This document shows, one piece after another, positions 58,730 to 64,000 of a DNA stretch of 64,000 nucleotides. Source of the DNA: Vandiemenella viatica (Eukaryota; Arthropoda; Insecta; Orthoptera; Morabidae); the NCBI GenBank assembly GCA_031002005.1, contig CM061921.1:121488597-121552596 (forward strand). The letters are read 5' to 3'. The position numbers were made by a program, and so were the translations under genes. The notes under the pieces are model-generated. The model worked only from the letters and a program-made list of their open reading frames with translations, ran no database searches and had not been told where the DNA came from. How positions within the stretch are numbered: the first letter of the stretch is position 1; each line of letters starts with the position of its first letter.

Positions 58730-59510
58730 TCTATTAAAGCCCCTGAGATTGAGGAAAGTAGCAGGTCCCAGTAAGAATATATTCAGAGAACGAGACGGAA
58801 ATAAATCATTTCTTGTTTGAAATATACTGGAAGTACTTTTTAAAGGAGAAAGTACCTTCCAATTGGAAACTTGCCATTTTTTCAAGAAAGGAGGGGTCCT
58901 AGAAATGATCGAACCATATCAGTAATATCTTTTTGCAGTAGAGTTCGGTGGAATGGTATAAGCTCTGTGATTATGAAGTGTCAAGAGGAAAACGAATTCT
59001 TATAACGAACTAACACTGATTGCAAAAGAACTGGTCATGTAAACCACAGTTGTCCCTGTTTTCGCATGCCGTTGTGAAACATATTGATGCAAGTTCACAA
59101 GGTGATGCAATTTTTCTTGGATTTTCAGAAAGCTTTCGACTCTATACCACATAACCGCTTTTTCGCAAGATTCGTGTGTACGATATATCGGATCAGATTT
59201 GTGAATGGATACGAGATTTTCTAACTGTTTGGTCGTAGTGTGGCGTTTTTTAATGAAGAATCCTCCTCTAATCTAGATTCTGAATCGAGCATTCCTCGAG
59301 AAAATGCATTAGAGCAACTACTTTTGTTAATTTTTATAAACGATCCCGGACAAAACGTTAATAGCAGTCTGCGATTGTTCACTGAACTTCAAAAGGAATA
59401 GTTTCTTCAAAACACAACAGTTCTACGTCATCAGGCGAATCAGTATCACTGAATTAAGTACTGTGCACCCGAACAAACGCATGAGGATCTTGTCTCAATA
59501 ATAGATCAGT
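58730..59510 (+). mobile_element. LINE RT fragment (jockey/CR1-like)
   Basis: Plus sense: KVPSNWKLAIF near 58850 and, at about 59105-59160, AIFLDFQKAFDSIPHNRFF with the first catalytic D of RT. Then FVNGYEIF, SSIPRENALEQLLLLIFIND near 59290-59345 (family: GxPQGSVLxPLLFxxFINDL) and NSSLRLFTEL in place of the YADD region. Stops present. Confidence 0.72.
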
Positions 59511-59544
59511 TGATAATATTGCCGCATGAACGCCAGTGTACCGT

Positions 59545-59617
59545 CTGCCAGCATGGCGCAGCGGGTAGCGTCACGAATTGCGGTACCGAAGGTCGCCGGT
59601 TCAATCCCGCCCACTGA
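59545..59617 (+). repeat. tRNA-like sequence (SINE head or tRNA relic)
   Basis: An A-box-like TGGCGCAGCGGGTAGCG and a B box GGTTCAATCCC 35 nt downstream look like a tRNA internal promoter. The acceptor stem does not pair and the T stem has a mismatch, so it is not a functional tRNA gene. It lies directly upstream of the LTR. Confidence 0.55.
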
Positions 59618-59883
59618 CAAAAATTATTTAATTCTGTTTATTATTTCCAGAAGATTCTACATGTTTCCTAAGGTCACTTGTAACTTCTACACATTTCATT
59701 TGTTAACTACTCTTGTAATCTCTAGTACGTTCTATCTGTGTATAAATAGAAGAGCATTCTGCCCAAGAGGCAGTCAGTGCTGCGTGTATGTTTGAGTTCT
59801 CAATAAACCTGTTCTCAGTTTAAGTGCTGTGTTCATTGACAAGTAACCTTCGAATTCACACCTGCCCCGGTTGCAACGCGACA
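59618..59883 (+). repeat. Presumptive 5' LTR (left edge uncertain)
   Basis: Has TATAAATA (59741-59748), a polyadenylation signal AATAAA (59802-59807) and an end in ACA (59881-59883) six nucleotides before the primer-binding site. This order is that of U3-R-U5. Length up to about 270 bp. Confidence 0.55.
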
Positions 59884-59888
59884 TAGTT

Positions 59889-59906
59889 TGGTGGAGACGC
59901 CGGGTA
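59889..59906 (+). other. Putative primer-binding site
   Basis: TGGTGGAGACGCCGGGTA starts with TGG (complement of the tRNA CCA end) just after the presumed LTR end. I could not identify the primer tRNA. Confidence 0.5.
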
Positions 59907-60037
59907 CCCTGTGCAACAGCTGCATCATCGTGGCTCCGATTAGGCAACGTAAAAGTCGCCGCCTACACGGACTGGAACCGGACTACAAAGGATATACTCA
60001 GTACGTCCTTCCGAAAGTCCGCGTCATTAGGAAACCC

Positions 60038-61219
60038 ATGGCGGCAAGCCAGCTGCACATTCGACACCCATCGGTGTTCTCTGGAGACGCTGGACAGGAC
60101 CCTAACAAATGGCTAAAAGGGTTCGACCGAGTCGCCAAGTACAACAGGTGGGATCATACCATGTGCTTGGCAAATGTTTATTTCTATCTGGACGGAACCG
60201 CCCAGCAGTGGTTCGAGAACAACGAAGATAAACTGAATAACTGGGAAATGTTCCAGACGGAACTTAAGAAAACGTTTGGGGACCACCAGCGACAAATCCG
60301 CTCGGCGGAAGAACAACTGAAGAACCGGGCCCAACAACATGGGGAGCCGACGCAATCTTACATACAGGATGTTTTGGCCCTATGCAACGTAGTCAACCCG
60401 AATATGACTGAAGCCGACAAAATCACGCACCTAATGAAAGGTATTGCAGAAGACATGTACCAAGCTCTTCTGATAAAAGACGTCGCTACGACGGAAGAGT
60501 TCATCAAGTGGTGCCAGCGGATTGAGGAGATGCAACAAAGGAGGGTTGGGCGAAAGAAGTATGACAGACTTCCCAACGTAGTCCCTATGGCAGTTGTGGA
60601 AGACCAGCACGACTTTGCGTCTCTCATACGACAAATTGTGAGGGAAGAATTACAACAGTTCATGGCAGCTGGGACTCTTGAACCGAGTGAGCATCAGATC
60701 ATGGCCATGAATGTAAGCCCAGTGGGTCATGAAGGAGCCGACGCGGCGGAAAAAGAGGTATTTCAGACAATAGCTCCTGTCTGCCGAGCCAATCGCACTC
60801 GACGTGAAGAATGGCCTCGCCCTGATATGACGTATGCTGCAGCTGCCAAACGGCAGCCTAGGAACCGGCCGACACGGCCACAACCAAATCCTCCGGCACC
60901 TATGACGTCCCGCAGACGAACGGACGTCTGGAGGACAGAAGACAACGCGCCAGTATGTTTCCACTGTGGGCGCCCTGGACATGTCGTACGATACTGCAGA
61001 GAGAGAAGACGAGTATTTGACGATTATTTTGCCGCAAGACGTCCGCCATCAGAACAGTTCTACCCCAGGCAGCCACCCGCTGACGAGTTCGGTCGACCTA
61101 CGGGAAGAAGCCCATCGCCGTACCCTAGACGAGGTCGATCCCCGACGCGCCGCTGCCGTTCATCGTCGCCGGACAGAGCTACCAGCCGCTCCCCTAGCCG
61201 CCGCACGCAGGAAAACTAA
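60038..61219 (+). CDS. gag: Gypsy-type Gag polyprotein
   Basis: About 393 residues. I take the ATG at 60038 (MAASQLHIRHPSVF) because the upstream in-frame codons run through the primer-binding site. The first part carries the retrotransposon gag (capsid) pattern: KWLKGFDRVAKYNRW, YFYLDGTAQQWFENNED, FQTELKKTFG and LKNRAQQHGEPTQSYIQDVL. It is followed by CNVVNPNMTEADKITHLMKG. One zinc knuckle CFHCGRPGHVVRYC (60956-60997) and an arginine/serine/proline-rich tail follow, suited to RNA binding. It forms the particle that packages element RNA. No defect seen. It overlaps pol by 136 nt in the -1 frame. Confidence 0.92.
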   Translation: MAASQLHIRHPSVFSGDAGQDPNKWLKGFDRVAKYNRWDHTMCLANVYFYLDGTAQQWFENNEDKLNNWEMFQTELKKTFGDHQRQIRSAEEQLKNRAQQHGEPTQSYIQDVLALCNVVNPNMTEADKITHLMKGIAEDMYQALLIKDVATTEEFIKWCQRIEEMQQRRVGRKKYDRLPNVVPMAVVEDQHDFASLIRQIVREELQQFMAAGTLEPSEHQIMAMNVSPVGHEGADAAEKEVFQTIAPVCRANRTRREEWPRPDMTYAAAAKRQPRNRPTRPQPNPPAPMTSRRRTDVWRTEDNAPVCFHCGRPGHVVRYCRERRRVFDDYFAARRPPSEQFYPRQPPADEFGRPTGRSPSPYPRRGRSPTRRCRSSSPDRATSRSPSRRTQEN

Positions 61220-64000
61220 GCAAGGCGACCATCTACGGAGGTGAGGCCGCCGCAGATGAAAATCCTCCATGGATGACAGTCACTAAGATGTCGGGAAATC
61301 TCATCAACGTTATAATCGACGGCCAACCTGTCCGGGCGCTGGTTGATTCAGGAGCTTCTTTCTCCGTATTGTCGGACAATTATCGTCGCACACTAAAGAA
61401 GACAATGTTCCGTGATACGGGGGCAACTGTGCTAAAGGTCGCAAATGGAAAGTACGTCCAGCCAGCTGGAGCTTGTGTCGCGAGAATAACCATCAACAAC
61501 AGGACCCAGCCAGTTGAATTTGTCATTTTAACAGAATGTAGTCATAATGTCATCCTTGGATGGGACTTCCTTAAGGCATCCCAAGCTGTCATTGACTGTG
61601 GAACATCTGAGCTGCAAATTGAAGAAGTCGTTGCGACGGGTACACGTAACACAGAATCTTCTGGGAAGTTATTCGCCGTTGACAACGTGACAATCCCGCC
61701 GTTCGCAATGAGAAGAGTCCCAGTCAAAAACACGGACGACCGCAACCTTGAAGTGCTTGTCGATAGTAGAAAGTTTATTAGGCTCACGAAAGAAATCTAC
61801 ATACCAGCGGCTATCATAAGCATTATCGGTGGTCGAGGAGACATTTGGATCACCAACTGTCACGAGCAGTCACAAATTATCCCCAAGGGAATGTGCATAG
61901 GGACAGCTGAACCAGTCCAGGAGGGCGAGCTCAACGTCATTAACGAAGATCCATGCTCTGTTACTAGTACCGACAACACGCTGGAGGAAACAACTATGGA
62001 ACTGCCAATAGGGTCCGGCCTGACCAAGGAACAACACCACCGGGTGTTAGCTATACTACGCCAATTCTCTGGTGTATTCACACCCCAGCAAATAAAAGGT
62101 CAGACGAAACGGCCCACGATAAAGCATCGTATCAATACTGGGGATCATCCGCCCACTAGCCAGCGCTCGTACCGATTGTCACCAGTCGAAAGGCGAATAA
62201 TTCGAGAGGAAGTGGAGAAGATGTTGCATAATGACATTATTCAACCTTCGGAGAGTCCTTGGTCATCTCCGGTGGTCCTCGTAAAGAAGAAGGATGGTAC
62301 GTGGCGATTCTGTGTCGACTATCGGCGGCTGAACAAAATCACAAAGAAAGATGTCTACCCACTGCCGCGCATCGACGACGCCTTAGACTGCTTGAAAGGA
62401 GCTACATACTTCTCAACCATGGACATGCAGACAGGCTACTGGCAAATCGAGGTTGACGAAGCTGACAGAGAAAAGACGGCTTTTATTACACCTGATGGCC
62501 TCTATGAATTCAAAGTAATGCCATTCGGATTATGCAACGCTCCGGCCACATTCGAACGCATGATGGACAACTTACTTCGACACCTTAAGTGGACGACGTG
62601 TCTTTGTTATTTAGATGACATTGTTGTTTTCTCGAAAACATTTGAAGAACATCTGAGTCGCCTGTCAACGGTGCTGAAGTGTGTTCAGACTGCAGGACTC
62701 CGCCTCAATCCGAAGAAGTGCCTCTTCGTCGCCAAAGAGATAAAAATCCTGGGGCACCTGGTCAACGGAGATGGCGTCCGCGCTGATCCAGAAAAAGTAA
62801 GGGCAGTCATGGAATTTCCAACTCCTCAGCACATTCGTGATGTGAGAAGCTTTCTTGGGCTGTGCTCATACTTCCGGCGTTTCATAAAAGGATTCTGTAA
62901 CATGGCACGTCCACTGCAAGAACTTTTGCAGGGAGACGCCAAGTTTTACTGGGATGAAACTAAAGAAAGATCTTTCCAGGCACTTAAGGAGGCTCTAACT
63001 TCCGCACCAGTTCTAGCCTTATACGACGAGAATGCAGAAACTGAACTTCACACTGACGCCAGCGGTTATGGGATCGGTGCAGTGCTTGTGCAAATTCAGG
63101 AAGGTGCTGAGAAGGTGATAGCCTATGCATCAAGAGTACTCTCTAAGCCCGAGATAAACTACTCTACAACCGAGAAAGAATGCCTCGCAGTTGTCTGGGC
63201 TATCAACAAGTTTCGTCCGTATTTATTCGGCAAACCTTTCACCGTCGTGACAGACCACCATTCTTTATGTTGGCTAACCAGCTTGAAGGATCCATCAGGT
63301 CGACTAGCAAGATGGGCACTTAGACTTCAAGAGTACGACGTCACGGTGGTATTCAAAAACGGACGCAAACACAAGGATGCCGACAGCCTTTCAAGGAATC
63401 CTTTAATAGAACACAACAGCATGAATGGAATTTCAGCCCTCGCTGAATTAGGTGACGTTGCAGCTGAACAGAGGGAAGATTCAGAGTTATTAAGAACCAT
63501 AGACGCCTTGGAGAAAGGAGAACCGGCCAAAGGAGAGTTTCAATTGATAGATGGGACATTGTATAAGAACAACTACGATCCACTAGGCCCCAAGTGGCTT
63601 CTGGTCGTTCCAGCTCATCTCCAGCCAGCTATTCTCAAGTATTTCCACGACGCTCCAATATCCGGTCATCTGGGATTTGTGAAGACCCTGGACCGAATCC
63701 GACGCAGGTATTACTGGAAGGGTCTCTACCGATCTGTCAAGCATTATGTGAGTCACTGTAAAGAGTGCCAGCGACGGAAACATGTGCCGCAATTACCTCC
63801 AGGTCATCTAGTACCAATTCCGCCTGCAGCAGTTCCATTCCACCGAATTGGGATCGACCTTTTAGGGAGGTTCCCGAAGTCGACAGCCGGTAACCGATGG
63901 ATAATAGTCTGCACCGACTACCTCACGCGCTACGCTGTCACCAAACCTGTGCCGACTGCAGAAGCTCCAGAGGTTGCAAAATTTCTAGTAGAAGACATTA
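61084..64000 (+). CDS. pol: Gypsy-type Pol polyprotein (PR-RT-RNaseH-IN), partial at window end
   Basis: Frame open from 61084 to the last base (about 972 codons). Translation probably enters at 61210 by -1 slippage from gag. Protease: LVDSGASFSVLSDN with the catalytic D at 61345, and later ILGWDFL at about 61552. RT: VLVKKKDGTWRFCVDYRRLN, YFSTMDMQTGYWQIEV, MPFGLCNAPATFERMM, and CYLDDIVVFSK with the catalytic DD at 62614-62619. RNase H: LHTDASGYGIGAVLVQ (D at 63055) and KDADSLSR (D at 63382). Integrase: HHCC finger at 63646 (H), 63667 (H), 63757 (C) and 63766 (C), then GIDLLGRFP (first catalytic D, 63856) and CTDYLTRY (second D, 63916). The final E and 3' LTR lie outside the window. The domain order PR-RT-RH-IN defines the Gypsy class. 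All motifs are intact. Confidence 0.93.
61210..61216 (+). promoter_or_regulatory. Candidate -1 frameshift slippery heptamer
   Basis: GGAAAAC in the gag phase G GAA AAC, immediately before the gag TAA (61217-61219). A one-base backward slip reads GGA AAA CTA and enters the open pol frame. The A-site AAC to AAA shift is the preferred kind. The P-site match is weaker, because GGA is not a homopolymer. A pause structure downstream was not evaluated. Confidence 0.5.

Larger units (their letters stand above)
59618..64000 (+). mobile_element. Gypsy (Ty3-type) LTR retrotransposon, 5' part, intact frames
   Basis: Contains a presumptive 5' LTR, primer-binding site, gag and pol (protease, RT, RNase H, start of integrase) and runs off the window. 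No stop or frameshift interrupts gag or pol as far as the sequence goes. The left LTR edge cannot be placed without the 3' LTR. Confidence 0.9.

Noticed and set aside
59888..60037. N-terminal extension of gag from a TTG codon
   Set aside because: It would translate the primer-binding site. The ATG at 60038 directly before the conserved gag region is a better start.
60113..60982. Minus-strand frames of 60-110 codons under gag
   Set aside because: Antisense shadows of the intact gag gene.
1..64000. Host protein-coding genes
   Set aside because: No multi-exon structure with recognisable protein similarity outside mobile and viral elements was found. The GC-rich island at 57.3-57.8 kb is only a candidate promoter.

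Overview
This window looks like intergenic DNA from a large, repeat-rich insect genome. It is AT-rich. I found no convincing host protein-coding gene, rRNA gene or functional tRNA gene. Almost everything recognisable is a mobile element, a decayed mobile element, a satellite-like array or an integrated virus. Several SINE families with tRNA-derived heads, many decayed LINEs and the types of DNA transposon all fit an arthropod. From general familiarity with insect repeats I suspect a polyneopteran such as an orthopteran, but that is inference.

Layout. 0-5 kb: a small terminal-inverted-repeat (TIR) element, then a decayed non-LTR retrotransposon (minus strand, 1.1-4.4 kb). 6.5-13 kb: a SINE fragment, several LINE 3' ends, and a piggyBac derivative (8.8-9.7 kb) flanked by TTAA. 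13.3-16.2 kb: SINE fragments, a CA microsatellite, and a fold-back element that was itself hit by a mariner-like transposon with identical 111-nt TIRs. 16.9-23.8 kb: a pair of unclassified dispersed repeats, two SINEs with perfect target-site duplications (TSDs), a deleted mariner derivative and a dead Gypsy-type gag-pol on the minus strand. 26.8-34.0 kb: a broken endogenous densovirus-like element. Its NS genes are on the plus strand and its capsid gene on the minus strand, pointing at each other, with a repeat array wedged between them and a TIR element at the capsid-side break. 34.6-45.9 kb: SINEs, LINE fragments and two hAT-type non-autonomous elements with 8-bp TSDs. 46.1-51.6 kb: a near-complete but broken I-type LINE carrying gag-like zinc knuckles, endonuclease, reverse transcriptase and RNase H. 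53-59.5 kb: further LINE pieces, a degenerate tandem array of about 150-bp units, a TA microsatellite and a short SINE with a 15-bp TSD. 59.6-64 kb: the 5' part of a Gypsy (Ty3-type) LTR retrotransposon.

The Gypsy element stands out because its gag and pol frames are uninterrupted up to the window edge. They overlap in the -1 relation, with a plausible slippery heptamer directly before the gag stop. It is the only gene pair here that looks capable of making protein. The mariner copy (two lesions in the transposase, identical TIRs) and several SINEs also look recent, whereas most LINE remnants are old. I did not find a new multi-gene system. The most informative locus is the ambisense densovirus relic.
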